A stretch of DNA of 64,000 nucleotides from the NCBI GenBank assembly GCA_946894095.1, contig OX335656.1:7021001-7085000 (forward strand). The letters are read 5' to 3'. The first letter of the stretch is position 1, and each line of letters opens with the position of its first letter. Below the pieces are notes generated by a model. It did not search any database. It was not told the DNA's origin and saw only the letters and a list, made by a program, of their open reading frames with translations. This DNA is from Incurvaria masculella. Taxonomy: Eukaryota; Arthropoda; Insecta; Lepidoptera; Incurvariidae. Positions 14,001 through 22,074 of the stretch are shown piece after piece. Both the position numbers and the translations under genes were made by a program.

Positions 14001-17000
14001 TGTCTATTCTTGATGGATGTGATATCCTCATCAAAGCTCTGTCCCGTGGAGCGGGCGAATGCCTCCGCCGTGCTGCAGTAGCCGTGGTGCACCAGGTATG
14101 TCGACACCATCCTGCACCAACATTTCATCTTATACAGTCTGTTTACAAAACTTTTTTTGATGTTAAACACAGCATATGGCATCAGGTCCTGCCTAATATA
14201 GGTGCCCGACGACGCCCATGGGACTTTCGAGCTTCCAGGGGGGCTGGCAGGAGCATCTGCAGGACAATCATACGGAAGACATAACCCTACACCTCCTACT
14301 TACTCTTCTCAGCTTGTTACTAAGCAGGGCAAATATAAGTTTGAGTTTAATTGAGGCAGGAGAGCCTCTCGTTATATCTGGTTTACGCTGTTTAATCGTT
14401 TTAAATTTTTAGGGTTTTTTTTTAGGGTTCCATACCCAATGGGTGAAAACGGAACCCTATTACGAAGCCTCCGCTGTCCGTCGTCCGTCCGTCCGTCCGT
14501 CCGTCCGTCCGTCAGTCCGTCCGTCCGTCTGTCACAGGCCTGTATCTCATGAACCGCAATAAATAGGTAGGCAGCTGAATTTTTCACAGAGTATGTATTT
14601 ATTTTGCCGCTATAACAACAAATAGGCAAAATAAAAAAATAGTAAAAAATAAAGGGGGGTCCCATACTAAAAACGTGATTTTTTTGTGTTCAATCTTGTA
14701 CGATGGTACGGAACCCTTCGTATGCGAGTCCGACTCACACTTGGCCGGTTTTTTTAAAGCATTAGAAAATTTCGCCTCCCATACAAACGTAGTTTACTAA
14801 TAATTTGAACCACTGTTCCAACCTATCTAATACAGTATATATAATAAGTACAATACATAATAAGGCTACAAATATCTGTGTCTGCATGTCTTTGTATTTT
14901 CGGTAAATGTATTCTGGGTCGAACCACAGAGAAAACAAAATTCGTATGAAGATTTTCTGTTTGCTTTCATTTAATTCTGTTTGGATTAAAAAAAATAACG
15001 TGCAGACACAGATATTTGTTACCTGATATTAGATATTAAATATCAATTTAATCGGAATAGCGGATTCCAAATGATTAGTAAAATACATTTGATTGGGGAG
15101 CATTTTGTTTATTGTTTATTGTTTATTCATCATCCATAGACAGTACACTGCACTCGGATTTGTCATATTTTATCATTAGCCATAGCTTACGGGCCATTCT
15201 TAAGTGCATGCCTTTGGCAGGTCGACGGTACACTCCCCTCACCTCTGCAAGAGCTGCTGCCACTGGCCCTGCTCGTCGGGCAGCGGGAACTCGTCGATGG
15301 CGAGGCGCGTGCGCGCGCGCAGCTCGCGCAGCATGTCCTCGATGTCGAACAGGAATGGCTGCTGGCCGAAGTTGGCGTCTACCACCTCGCCCGGTGTCTG
15401 CAGGCCTACCGTCGGGTACAGGTTCGGCTGAAACCCGCATCATTCCGCCGTATTAGCACGCCTCCACAGGCTATTGCCACAGGTACTAACGTCAATATCA
15501 GTTGGCCCCAGTGATGGTCTTTTTTTTGTGACTGAGTGAAAGCATGTGACAGCGACGCCGCTCTACAAATCCGAAACCAGCCGATTATCTCTTTCCAACG
15601 TCCGATGTGCATTATTTACCGCCGGGTACTGTAGTGGGTTTACTTTCTCTTCACTAAAATCATTTGTGGTAAAAGCACTATTATTTTTAAATTGAACTTT
15701 TGCGGCTACATTGAGCTGGATTTTCAAAAAACACAGACGGTTTTCATTGTTTCAGATGTTTCATTCGCATAGTCGTATTCATTAAAGGCTATGATAACAA
15801 CCCGGGCTGGATTAACCCTACACGTAGGCAGTAAGGACCTACAGCTTTACGTGGAATCTGAACCAAGACCAGCCTCAACGGTCAAAAGCGTGTCCCACCA
15901 AAACCCTTCCGTTCGATTTTCGATTTCAGGCGTGTCATGTAGGCATTGGGTCCCAGTGAACTGCCTAGACCTGCAACAGTATGAGAGAAATATGGGCTGA
16001 AATCCCAGAGTCACATCCAAGAGGATTCTGCGCTTCTGGTAGAACCAGAGTTAGTCATACAGCTAGCCGCCAAACTACACACGAAAACGAACACTTGTGC
16101 TATGCACGGAAACTGAAATACAAGTAAGGAAAGTGTGTAAGTTCATGCACGAAAACCATAGGAAAATAAATATGACATACTTACTACTTACTACTAAAAT
16201 ACTACTAAAATAAACGATTATATAAAGCACGGAGCAAACGATTAAACTTTTCGCCTATTTCAAGGATTTTAATCATTGCAGGTCACAGACCCGAATTTTC
16301 ATGCTTTAATTTTCGATGATCTTGTACATTAAAGTTTCATCATCAGCACCTAGAATGACAAATAGTCACGCAACATTGTCTACTAAAGATCCTACGTAAG
16401 TTGTGATCACAACAATCTTCAGCCAACAGCAGGTCTAGGCACCAACAAATATTAGAACACGGCCTTCTACGCAGGCATGTTGTTTTAAAACAAGGCTTAG
16501 CTCATTTTTGGTTAATGTAAAGCACTTGACTGTAATCTTGAGGTTGCCTCCTATAGGACAAACCTAGTTTAGTATAGAAGGTAAGATTTACTTTTGTAAC
16601 TACTGTTTTTATCAAATAAATAAATTAAAAAAAAAAAAAAACACGCGGGCGTAACGCGTACATGGAGGCGGTGAAAAACGCGTACAATACAAAATCTCAC
16701 CGGAAGGCCCCGGAATGCGACGCCGAGGTGGTGTCCGTTCTTTGTGTAGAAGCACGTGTTGTCGACGAGGTTGACGCCGCAGCCTATGACATCGCCCGTC
16801 GTGAAGGTGGGTCCGTACGGCTGGCCCGTGCCGGACGAGCAGAACGAGTGGCCGTCGTCACCGTGGTAACCGTACGAGTGTTTGTCCCAGCCTGCAATCG
16901 AACGGCAACTCACGTTATGATCATATTTTGAATAAAAAACCGATATGGTTGGCAGGTCCGAGACGCTTTGCGTCTGAGGCCAGAGGTTCTCAAAAAAGCC

Positions 17001-17871
17001 AAATCGGCATAGAGCTTGTTAAAATTACGTTAGCAAATTCCCAGTTTTTAGGTGTGAGGAAAGACAATCTCTGGCAGACATAAAAGTTAAGAGCCCATAG
17101 AACTCAAAAGAAGTATCCAGATGGGCAAATTATAATTAAGCTAAATGAGATTAAAGTGATCGCCATCCAACAAATACAAGACTTTGTTACAGGATACAGT
17201 TACGCAAGAACTTCCCATTGATGTCATAGGTAAGGGCTCTTAGGACGCAAGAAGTCTAGTACGGCATTGCACACCGGAAAACCGTAAGTTTGACAAATAC
17301 TGTGTACAGCAACGGTGTAAACGTAAGACCATATGAGAGAAGTATTCAACCTGATGAGACTCAACTAGATGAGAATAAAGTGATCGCCCTCCAACAAATA
17401 CTATACTTTGTAACAGGATACTGTCACAATAGAATTTCCCAGCGATGTCATAGGTAAGGTCCCCTCGGACGCAAGAGGCCCAGTACGGCATTGTGCACCG
17501 GAAAACCGTAAGTTCGACAAAAAGCATGTATATGAAAGACGTATTAAACCTGAGAAAGTTATTACTCAGCTAGATGAGATTACAGTGATCGCCCCACAAC
17601 ATTACACTTCTTCACTATATAAGAGGATACAATCCCACTAGATTTCCCCCAGTGACATCAAAGGTTTAGAAGAAGAACGTCAAAAAAAACAGGGTGCACA
17701 ACTCACCGGGGAGTCGGTTCATGTTGACACCCTGCGCACTGAGGCCGATGCCCATGTAGCCGTCGCGCCCCTTGCTGACGATGCGCACCTCGAAGTAGTA
17801 GAGGCCGCAGGCGGGCGGGATGGGGTGCGTCGCGCGCACCGACGCCGCGTCCTTGTGTGTCTTGCCATGAC
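1921..17871 (-). CDS. RanBPM: Ran-binding protein M (RANBP9/10 orthologue), 3' eleven exons, 5' end missing
   Basis: Scaffold subunit of the CTLH/GID-type E3 ubiquitin ligase in nucleus and cytoplasm. Eleven minus-strand exons are 17871-17707, 16891-16701, 15427-15243, 14111-13999, 13631-13480, 12121-11995, 11895-11722, 9789-9652, 7690-7566, 2576-2465 and 2054-1921. Every junction is AG/GT and phase-compatible, giving 537 residues to TGA at 1923-1921. Numbering from the first full codon: SPRY about 1-125 ([36 protein letters not shown]); conserved [20 protein letters not shown] at 121-140; LisH 181-217 ([20 protein letters not shown]); CTLH 218-268 ([13 protein letters not shown]); acidic Ser/Gly/Asn linker about 269-420; CRA about 425-537 ([21 protein letters not shown], ending in [18 protein letters not shown]). 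The family extends roughly 130 or more residues N-terminally, and that part is not visible here. Exons are strongly GC-rich against AT-rich introns. Oddities are a duplicated CTLH exon and a candidate alternative last exon. RanBPM rather than another SPRY protein is chosen because SPRY, LisH, CTLH and CRA occur in that order. Confidence 0.94.
2104..2336 (+). repeat. TIR element, family B, copy 1
   Basis: It begins AAGGTGGCCCTTCCCG and ends with the inverse CGGGAAGAACCCTTAAGG. Internal blocks (GCTGTTTTGAGTATAATTTT, ACGTTTGTATGGGGA) recur at 36307-36802 and 52008-52608, which are longer, so this copy is internally deleted. It lies between the last two RanBPM exons. No coding capacity. Confidence 0.72.
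2465..2576 (-). CDS. RanBPM: RanBPM exon: CRA domain core
   Basis: The acceptor GTCTCAG and donor GTAAAC flank 112 bp encoding [20 protein letters not shown] and [17 protein letters not shown] plus one base. This matches the CRA signature of RANBP9/10 ([12 protein letters not shown]...QREPVCxALNSAIL) almost position for position. The exon was too short to show as a long ORF and was found by reading the minus strand. Confidence 0.95.
3438..3470. repeat. Left 33-bp target-site duplication of the LINE
   Basis: The sequence from ATGTGAATTGTGACTG to CCCAATCATGT is repeated exactly at 6549-6581, directly after the second A-tract. It fixes the insertion boundaries. Confidence 0.95.
3472..3744 (+). 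pseudogene. LINE ORF1, C-terminal remnant
   Basis: The frame is open from the insertion junction ([13 protein letters not shown]...) through an internal ATG at 3535 to TAA at 3742-3744. It encodes a Thr/Asn/Glu-rich tail with TYAQATK and the Met/Gln-rich [12 protein letters not shown]. The position before ORF2 and the composition fit the end of a jockey ORF1 nucleic-acid-binding protein. The gag-like and zinc-knuckle parts were lost by 5' truncation. No stop interrupts what is left. Confidence 0.75.
3741..6404 (+). CDS. LINE ORF2: endonuclease and reverse transcriptase
   Basis: A continuous frame of about 888 codons ends at TAG before 6405. The endonuclease comes first: [10 protein letters not shown] at the start, then [19 protein letters not shown] and SDHSAV, covering the expected catalytic Asn, Glu, Asp-Asn and Asp-His residues. 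Reverse transcriptase follows, with [43 protein letters not shown] and the catalytic FADDT. The C-terminal region ([33 protein letters not shown]) is jockey-like. The frame is open upstream and overlaps the end of ORF1 in another frame with no obvious ATG, so translation may depend on ORF1; 3741 is where similarity begins. No stop or frameshift was seen. Confidence 0.93.
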   Translation, partial: LKIVLWNANGLSQHTLEVQLFLKIHKIDILLISETHFTSKSHFTLPQYTFYHTMHPDGTAHGGSAIIIKNNIRHYETQAYCTSEFQAANIIIEDSRGPITISAVYSPPKHSIKKQDYEAFFMTLGHRFIAGGDYNAKHTQWGSRLITTKGRQLLFATKAQNLNVISTGEPTYWPTDPKKIPDLVDYYITKGLANTYVKCESCFDLFSDHSAVSLTVSKKIIPTTKPCRLHTFKTNWHRFQQQVYTTINTNISLKTDDEIIQAVEHFNNCIQQAAWNSTPKSASPSIPQCSFTIRAKIAERRQSRKTWQQTKHPADKAKFNKLSAQLKKILREERNQEVKTYLQNLDATSSTDYSLWKATKKLKQPIVQQPPIRKEDNTWAKSDVEKAEAFAKHLNEVFVPNPNEGSSEFIDEITQSLNQIHQLDLPIKKFTGSEVKSAIQKLGLHKSPGYDLISAKILQELPGNAITFLTQLYNAILCRGFVPPQWKVAQIKMILKPGKSGEDVKSYRPISLLPIPAKVLEMLFLMRIMPIISKNKLIPDHQFGFRAMHGTIEQIHRLIDNIYTTFEQKKYCAAAFLDISQAFDRVWHEGLLYKIKKSLPINYYLFIQSYLSHRHFFVKQGEAITHLHNINAGVPQGSVMGPTLYLLFTSDLPLTEGVLIGTFADDTAALAIDETPAQASLKLQKSLSNISDWLKMWRIKANETKSVQVTFTTRRDTCPPVVLNGIQIPQANEAKYLGLYLDRRLTWKKHIFTKRKALSIKLRSMYWLMWNKSHLSMENKLLLYKCILKPIWTYGVELWGTASNSNIEIIQRFQSKMLRMITNAPYYVTNHNLHRDLGITTVKEEIKVKTENYRRRILLHPNDLASKLMTPKVTFSRLKRRAPQDLL
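6549..6581. repeat. Right target-site duplication of the LINE
   Basis: Exact copy of 3438-3470, abutting the second A-tract. Confidence 0.95.
6583..6900. repeat. Family C element, decayed copy
   Basis: It shares CATACAAACG..GTTTACTAAT at one end, AAACCACAGA/TCTGTGGTTT blocks, ACACAGATATTTGTT and GGAACAGTGGTT with 14770-15106, ending CGTTTGTATGGGGAG. The terminal blocks are inverted repeats, as in a MITE. Confidence 0.6.
7566..7690 (-). CDS. RanBPM: RanBPM exon: start of CRA domain
   Basis: It encodes [40 protein letters not shown] and E, matching the CGGSxxxxERMxxFGRELQAMSEQL block that opens the RANBP9 CRA domain. The donor is GTGACT. The acceptor is taken as GTGCAG before 7690; ACGCAG six bases later (start 7684) is also in phase. 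The tract upstream is purine-rich, so this splice site is unusual. Confidence 0.85.
7750..8540. other. Intron sequence, nothing recognised
   Basis: AT-rich RanBPM intron with no long ORF, tandem repeat or recognised element. The minus-strand AATAAA near 8467-8475 would serve the candidate alternative last exon. Confidence 0.4.
8545..8714 (-). CDS. RanBPM: Candidate alternative last exon of RanBPM
   Basis: This block in the intron before the CRA exons follows a strong acceptor (pyrimidine-rich CCTTCCCCTGCTTACC region ending TCTTCAG). Joined to the donor after 9652, the phase is correct and the frame stays open for 56 codons ([15 protein letters not shown]... ending FWFCYLK) to TGA at 8545. 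A minus-strand AATAAA lies about 70 bases beyond. The product would lack the CRA domain. The 5' half is GC-rich like the real exons. There is no family similarity, so this is inference; an unrelated repeat could give the same pattern. Confidence 0.3.
9155..9454 (+). other. Unrecognised 99-codon ORF in an intron
   Basis: An ATG-started frame with varied composition ([40 protein letters not shown]). Its length is above what such AT-rich sequence usually gives, but no family is recognised and no splice or poly(A) context supports it. It may be a fragment of a transposon ORF. Confidence 0.2.
9584..9650. repeat. GGTAGCGGGTA minisatellite beside a splice donor
   Basis: About six imperfect copies of a 10-11 base unit (GGTAGCGGGTA) run up to the donor of the exon ending at 9652. 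In the transcribed strand the intron begins GTGGGTACTCGCTACCCGCT. Confidence 0.85.
9652..9789 (-). CDS. RanBPM: RanBPM exon: variable linker before CRA
   Basis: This 138-bp exon sits between GGGTAG and GTGGGT and encodes [40 protein letters not shown] and SLPTA. The phase fits both neighbours. The acceptor has a G-rich, pyrimidine-poor tract, so the 5' edge is less certain than elsewhere. The bases just past the donor are a short tandem repeat (9584-9650). Confidence 0.8.
9990..11600. other. AT-rich intron, nothing recognised
   Basis: RanBPM intron sequence with only short ORFs (for example 10639-10833), no convincing splice-bounded exon, and no repeat family seen elsewhere in the window. 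Confidence 0.4.
11722..11895 (-). CDS. RanBPM: RanBPM exon: acidic, glycine-rich linker
   Basis: The acceptor TGCGCAG and donor GTATGT flank 174 bp. It encodes [20 protein letters not shown], a Gly/Ala stretch and [19 protein letters not shown], corresponding to the DVDME/SNG-type segment of RANBP9. It is likely disordered. Opposite-strand ORFs over this GC-rich exon are shadows. Confidence 0.88.
11995..12121 (-). CDS. RanBPM: RanBPM exon: post-CTLH linker
   Basis: The acceptor TTGTGCAG and donor GTACGT flank 127 bp in phase 0/1. It encodes [40 protein letters not shown] and TN plus one base. The Ser-rich [14 protein letters not shown] segment resembles the poorly conserved linker of RANBP9. 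The internal ATG at the exon start is simply the first codon after splicing. Confidence 0.88.
12220..12595 (+). pseudogene. Non-LTR retrotransposon fragment (RTE-type RT C-terminus)
   Basis: Read with stops and shifts, the plus strand gives [67 protein letters not shown] and YVQQWT. This is the characteristic 3' end of lepidopteran RTE-like reverse transcriptases. A more damaged copy is at 22250-22575. Clade assignment is from memory. Confidence 0.75.
12948..13197. repeat. TIR element, family F, copy 1
   Basis: It starts TTAAACATGTTTGAAAACTG and ends with the inverse GGTTTCAAACACATCC. The right half (GACAACGGGCTGAAATATCA, ACGTGAAAAGCCGTAA) matches 37698-37856 in inverted order. Non-coding; it lies just downstream of the duplicated CTLH exon. 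Confidence 0.65.
13297..13479 (-). CDS. RanBPM: Tandem duplicate of the CTLH exon, reached only by donor skipping
   Basis: This duplicates the CTLH exon from the conserved [13 protein letters not shown] through the donor GAA/GTAACT and about 16 bases beyond. Differences include T to M, and S to L near the end (GSDLE). The repeat offset is 183 bp, or 61 codons, and the frame stays open from the upstream copy. The copy lacks a convincing acceptor (only CTCAAG upstream), and the roughly 39-bp spacer is too short for a normal intron. It can therefore enter mRNA only if the donor at 13479 is skipped and the identical one at 13296 is used, adding 61 residues in frame. It may instead be a non-functional duplicate or an assembly artefact. 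Confidence 0.5.
13480..13631 (-). CDS. RanBPM: RanBPM exon: CTLH domain (functional copy)
   Basis: The acceptor ATTGCAG precedes 13631 and the donor GTAACT follows 13480. The exon encodes [40 protein letters not shown] and [10 protein letters not shown], the conserved CTLH helices. A copy more than 90% identical lies 183 bp downstream in the direction of transcription, in the same frame with no stop between. Splicing from this proximal donor to 12121 gives the standard domain. Confidence 0.93.
13999..14111 (-). CDS. RanBPM: RanBPM exon: LisH domain
   Basis: This 113-bp exon follows acceptor GGTGCAG; its first base completes arginine with the preceding AG. It encodes [20 protein letters not shown] and [17 protein letters not shown], the LisH helix pair that mediates dimerisation in CTLH-complex subunits. 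It ends with one base, A, before donor GTTTGT, which is weaker than the other donors. Joining to the next exon restores [15 protein letters not shown], as expected for the family. Confidence 0.94.
14416..14755 (+). repeat. GTTCCGTACC interspersed repeat (family D), copy 1
   Basis: It runs from TTTAGGGTTCCATACCC to GGTACGGAACCCTTCG and CTTGGCCGGTTTTT. Internal landmarks are a (GTCC)n block of about ten units, CTGTATCTCATGAACCG and TTTGCCGCTATAACAACAAA. The family is common in lepidopteran genomes and non-coding. The (CCGT)n tract varies in length between copies. Confidence 0.85.
14770..15106. repeat. Family C MITE
   Basis: The ends are inverted: CCCATACAAACGTAGTTTAC at the left and TTAGTAAAATACATTTGATTGGGGAG at the right, with a second inverted pair inside (GTCGAACCACAGAGAAAAC region). 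A related copy is at 6583-6900. Confidence 0.65.
15243..15427 (-). CDS. RanBPM: RanBPM exon: SPRY end and linker to LisH
   Basis: The acceptor TTTCAG and donor GTGAGG flank 185 bp. Translation begins [20 protein letters not shown] and continues [20 protein letters not shown] to QWQQLLQ plus two bases (AG). The [20 protein letters not shown] block is among the most conserved in RANBP9/10. The opposite-strand ORFs over this exon are shadows. Confidence 0.94.
15430..16690. other. RanBPM intron with SINE debris
   Basis: Mostly unannotatable AT-rich sequence. The part at about 15790-15870 (CCCGGGCTGGATTAACCCTA) matches the body of the SINE family on the minus strand. A 14-A tract lies at 16627-16640. 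Confidence 0.5.
16701..16891 (-). CDS. RanBPM: RanBPM exon: second half of SPRY domain
   Basis: The acceptor GATTGCAG and donor GTGAGA flank a 191-bp exon. It starts with GC, completing glycine, and continues [20 protein letters not shown] through [15 protein letters not shown] to [17 protein letters not shown]. This is the core of the SPRY beta-sandwich used for partner binding. It ends on a codon boundary. Confidence 0.95.
17147..17670. repeat. Three-copy tandem repeat in the SPRY intron
   Basis: Copies start at about 17147, 17371 and 17576 with GAGATWAMAGTGATCGCC, followed by CCAACAAATACAAGACTTTG and GATGTCATAGGTAAG. The unit is about 205-224 bp; the third copy is truncated. It lies in the intron between the two SPRY exons. 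Confidence 0.8.
17707..17871 (-). CDS. RanBPM: RanBPM exon: first half of SPRY domain
   Basis: The acceptor TTCGCAG precedes 17871 and the donor GTGAGT follows 17707. The exon completes a split codon (xGT) and encodes 54 whole residues, including [20 protein letters not shown] and [20 protein letters not shown], near-invariant in RANBP9/10 SPRY domains. It leaves one base, G, for the next exon. The split first codon shows that at least one coding exon lies upstream (higher coordinates). Confidence 0.95.
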
Positions 17872-18547
17872 CTGCGAACAAACGAAACGGCCGTTGGTCA
17901 GCGCAAAGTTTCCTCTTTAATTTTTACTAGCTGATATTCCAAGAGGCTCCAATCACCTGAGCGGAGCCTGGTAAACTGTGCCTTTGGCCCTGTCCACCGC
18001 GTCGGTATTACTTCGTTTTCGCTTAGCGATCCTTAGGACTCTTTTCTATTTCCTCGGCTCCCAAAGGCCAACCTTTCTCAAGACTATTCAATGCAAAAAC
18101 ATTTGTTCAAATCCGACTGGTACTTTCAGAGATTAGCGTGTGCACACAAGAAAACAAAAAACAAACTATTCAGCTTTATTATATAAGTATAGATTGTTTT
18201 GTATAGTCACATGGACCTCCATTGTGATCAGCGAAATGAGAAGTTTTAAAAGACTTTAAAATAAATTATCAGGATAATACAGCTTTCTAAGTGAGCAAAC
18301 GATGAAGCAAGAACACATGAATGAAAGACGATGTACTTATAGGCATGACACGTGCCTCCTATCAAGTAAATCAGCAAACACCACAAAGCAACTACGAAGT
18401 ATCTGGGCAGACGACCAACCTGGAAAGAACACATTGTTACAAAGAGAAAGCAGCTTGGCTTATGCTTAACAAAACATATTGGATGATACAGGAAGTCAGG
18501 ATTTTCTTGGATTTTTTATGAAACGAAGCTATTATCATGAATGCCTG

Positions 18548-18948
18548 TCAGCCTCGGTGGCCCAATGTCAGCCTCGGTGGCCCAGTGGCGCGACACTTCG
18601 GCGATCGCTCTCCGAAGTTAAGCAACGCTGGGTCCGGTCTGGTCTTGGATGGGTGACCATTCGACCGTTGAGAGATGCTGGCCGTGGTTCGGATTCCACG
18701 TTAAGCTGTAGGTCTAGGGTTTTAGGTGGTAGGGTTTATCCCGCCCGGGTTGGTACCATCGCATTGGATGAACGATGGTCGAAGCGGCAATGAAAATTGT
18801 CCGTGTTTTCCATCCAGTTCAATGTAGCCGTGCAATATAAGGAAGGTCCTGGCATGGCACCTAGTTCCCATGTGGTGTGTTGGGCTAATACCATGACAGA
18901 ACTTGTGGTATTAGCCATCCATGTCCAGTCACATAAAAAAAAAAAAAA
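18548..18948 (+). mobile_element. SINE with 5S rRNA-derived head
   Basis: The head contains CCGAAGTTAAGCAACGCTGG, GGTC and CTTGGATGGGTGACC, matching the 5S rRNA internal promoter region (boxes A, IE and C). A body of about 230 bp follows (GGTAGGGTTTATCCCGCCCG, TGTTTTCCATCCAGTTCAAT, GGTCCTGGCATGGCACCTA) and a 13-A tail. The leading GTCAGCCTCGGTGGCCCA is duplicated. The body is shared with a tRNA-headed copy at 59566-59950. Non-coding and dependent on a LINE for movement. Confidence 0.8.
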
Positions 18949-18984
18949 TGTGAATAATCATCACCGATGCTTCATCTAATAATA

Positions 18985-20138
18985 TCTAATAATAAATAAT
19001 ATAAAGGGGAAAGTTTGTAATAATGGATGGATGGATGGATGGATGGATGGATGGATGGATGGATGGATGGATGTTTGTTACTCTTTCACGTAAAAACTAC
19101 TGAATGGATTCTAATGAAACTTTACAATAATATAGCTTATACATCAGAATAACATATAGGCTACAATTTATGTGCCCATGGGCTTTAGAACTTTCACGGG
19201 GCTGCGAAAACGATGCCGGTAGCGATACTTCACGCCGGGGGGAGCGGGGCCGGGGGCGGTGGCGGGGAGCGGCGGCGGGGGGAGGGCAGACGTCGTGACT
19301 GTTTGGTGTCCGTTTGGCGAATTTTCAAGGCACTAGCGATTTGTAAAACTTAGTAAATGTACATTTAACTACCCGGGAATTAGGATTGGCTAAATAGAAT
19401 TCAGTTCCGCTTACGCTAAGATGGGGCTGTCATACAAACTGCAATGCTATGCACGGCTCGGCTTTGCGGCGGCAGCGCTTACTTTTACCGAAGTACGGCT
19501 TGGTATTTCCTGCAACTTTAGGACTACTTGGCATCACGCTAAATCGCCGGAGGAGCGACCAACAGAATAAAATCCTTGAGAACCAATTACTCGATTTAGA
19601 TGTGCATTGTATCTACGTCTAGCCTGATTCTACTAAAACTTATAGATTACATAATATAACGCTTCATTACCAGAAGGGTAAGTAGTGAGTCTTAAAGTCT
19701 TATAACATGCGAACCACTTACCTGATTTATGTGCGTATTTTATCAATGTATAGCATCTCTGGGAGCAGTCAGGTTCGAGATGGGTTACTGTTTTCTATGT
19801 TGAGGCTTGCTGTGGGTTGGAGTCCACGCAAAACTTACCTACGTTACACGTTACTTACTAGGTAAGCAATGTAGCAGTGAAAGTGCAGAAAGGTTCTCGC
19901 GGCAAATGTTTTTTTTTTAAATAGCCACCAAACGTCAACGAAGCTCTGAATGGGAATTATTGGATGTTTCTCATTAAATCATGCTATTTCGGCTCGAACG
20001 ATCTTGATTAAATTTGGTACATGGATACATTGTCCTGGACCAGTTTGACCCAATTTTGGACCAGTCATGTGGGCTACTTTTTATCCATGAGATAATTTAG
20101 CCGACACTAACCCGAGCGGAGCCGGGTACCGCAGCTAG
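18985..20138 (+). mobile_element. Non-autonomous Helitron (Lep1-like), copy 1
   Basis: It starts TCTAATAATAAATAATATAA and ends CGGAGCCGGGTACCGCAGCTAG, with a GC-rich palindromic segment shortly before the CTAG end and flanking A/T, as for Helitrons. It includes an 11-unit (GGAT)n tract at about 19024-19071 and a GC-rich block at 19225-19300 absent from copy 2. Two near-identical copies are at 42655-43574 and 43582-44465. No Rep/helicase ORF. Confidence 0.82.
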
Positions 20139-21079
20139 TAGTTAATATTACTAACAAAACACTTTACATTGACCTTGGCAATTTGCCTGTGGAGGAAGAA
20201 TCGGTTTGAATTAATTCCTTTTTTATCAAGCCACCAAGCCACAAAGTATTTTAGACTGGGAAAGTTTCACAGTTGAGTTTATTATAATAATAAGGTTGAC
20301 TGGAAGAAATCACTCCTAGTGATAAGTCCGCCTTTGTGCAATTTTGTTGTTGTTTCGAATTGTTTTTGTAATTGTACTTGTTTTCTATTGCACAATAAAG
20401 AATTTATTCATTCATTCATTCAATATTTCAAAGATAAAATTATTCTCAGATACTGCATAGATTTTGACGTTTTCATGCAAACATTCAATATTCCAAGGAA
20501 TGTGAAATGTGTGTATGCATAATCGACTGTGAAGCAAGGACACATTGATTAAAGAAAGAGCCCAGTAAAAAGAACTACTTTTCGAATATACTGCAAGGAA
20601 GAAGCGACGTACCTGCTTAGCACGAAAAAGTTTATTTACTTATACATTCAATATATTAAGGAATTGATTTATTCGGAACGAAAACCTCACGTTTCTAAGG
20701 TATATCGGTTGTTCAAGATCAGGCTAGGCTAAAGATCATAGAAGCTGCTGTCCAATAATTCATAGACAATGTAAGGATAGTCACGCTGTCACTTTTTATG
20801 CAGTGTAGAAGGTGTTCATAAACACTGCCCGCGGCTAGCCGCCATTGCGGACGGCCTGGTTCGACCGTGGCCGCTGCCAAGCATAAAAAGTCAAGGTCGA
20901 ATCTTTTTACACGGGGTCAGCGAACCTCGCCAATCTACGTCAATCACTAAACATCATGCTTATCTCCCCAACGTAATTCATATTTCTTTACATCTACATC
21001 GTTTGTCTCAATACCTTTACTCACTTATTTTTAATTACTTCACATTTAGGGCTCTTTTGATATTATATTATTTGCCATT

Positions 21080-21820
21080 ATTGGACAAAAGGAGTCGCCT
21101 TCAGAACGTCAAAAAATCAAAACGACAAAAATATATTTTTTAAAAATAGCTTGCAGACCGACAAAAGTCAGATCGTCAAATTTTTTGTTGTTCTGATTTT
21201 TGGGGTTCTGCAATTAAGCATTTTTAAAAGGCACATAAACCATTGCAAAATGAACAAAATAAAATTATATTAAATCAGAATTTTTGACCTTCTGCAACCA
21301 ACCATTAAAACGTTGATAAAACCCTGTCATTCAGAACGTCAAAAATCCTATTCACATCACAATACGCTTTCATTTTTGTTTTCTAGAAATCCTGTCAGAA
21401 CATCAAAAATGCAGCGCTGTAGTCGACAAAGCGCTCTGGTGCAATGTACTTAAAGCTTGAATTACGTTGAAGCACAACATTTCGCGCCCATACAAAATCG
21501 ACGCGAAAAGGGCACCTTATTTATAAATGCTAACGCACCAGGGCGCATTATAGTTTAAAGAATCCATATTTTTGACGGTCTGCAATGAATTTCCAATCGG
21601 AGTTTTATTTGATGTTAGAATGCTTGGTTGCAGATCGACAAAAATCCAAACCGAACATTCAAATATTTTTGACGTTCTGCAATTACATTTTATGTTTTTT
21701 CAGAACGTAGAAAATCAGAACGCCCAAATTTGACGATCTGATTTTTTTATGTTCTGCAATGGTATTTCAAAAATAATCATTTTTGTCGTTCTGAATTATT
21801 GACGTTCTGACGAGGCCCCG
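21080..21820. repeat. AT-rich array of GACGTTCTG / CAGAACGTC motifs
   Basis: Some 15-20 copies of CAGAACGTCAAAAAT or its complement, with variants (CAGACCGACAAAA, GACGATCTG), occur in both orientations with no fixed period. No ORF. Confidence 0.75.
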
Positions 21821-22074
21821 ACAAAAGTGCTTGTATCCTAATAAAATGAAGTTTAGGTTTTTCTTTACAATAAGGATACAATCGTTTATAAACGTCAATC
21901 CAACGTGAAGTGGGATTTTCTACCGAAGAATTGTTACTTACCTACTCCAAGATAAAATTAATTGTGATTCGTCAAGACTCTAGATGACATCGGTTCAATA
22001 TTATTTTTTGGCATTTACTGTGATCTGTTTGTTGGACAAAAACATTTCAATACAATGGACATGGATGGGACACC

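Noticed and set aside
15112..15456. ORFs on both strands rich in Arg and Ala
   Set aside because: Wrong frames over the RanBPM exon at 15243-15427.
18555..18680. A functional 5S rRNA gene
   Set aside because: Only the internal promoter part is similar, the ends do not pair as in 5S rRNA, and the sequence continues into a SINE body and A-tail.
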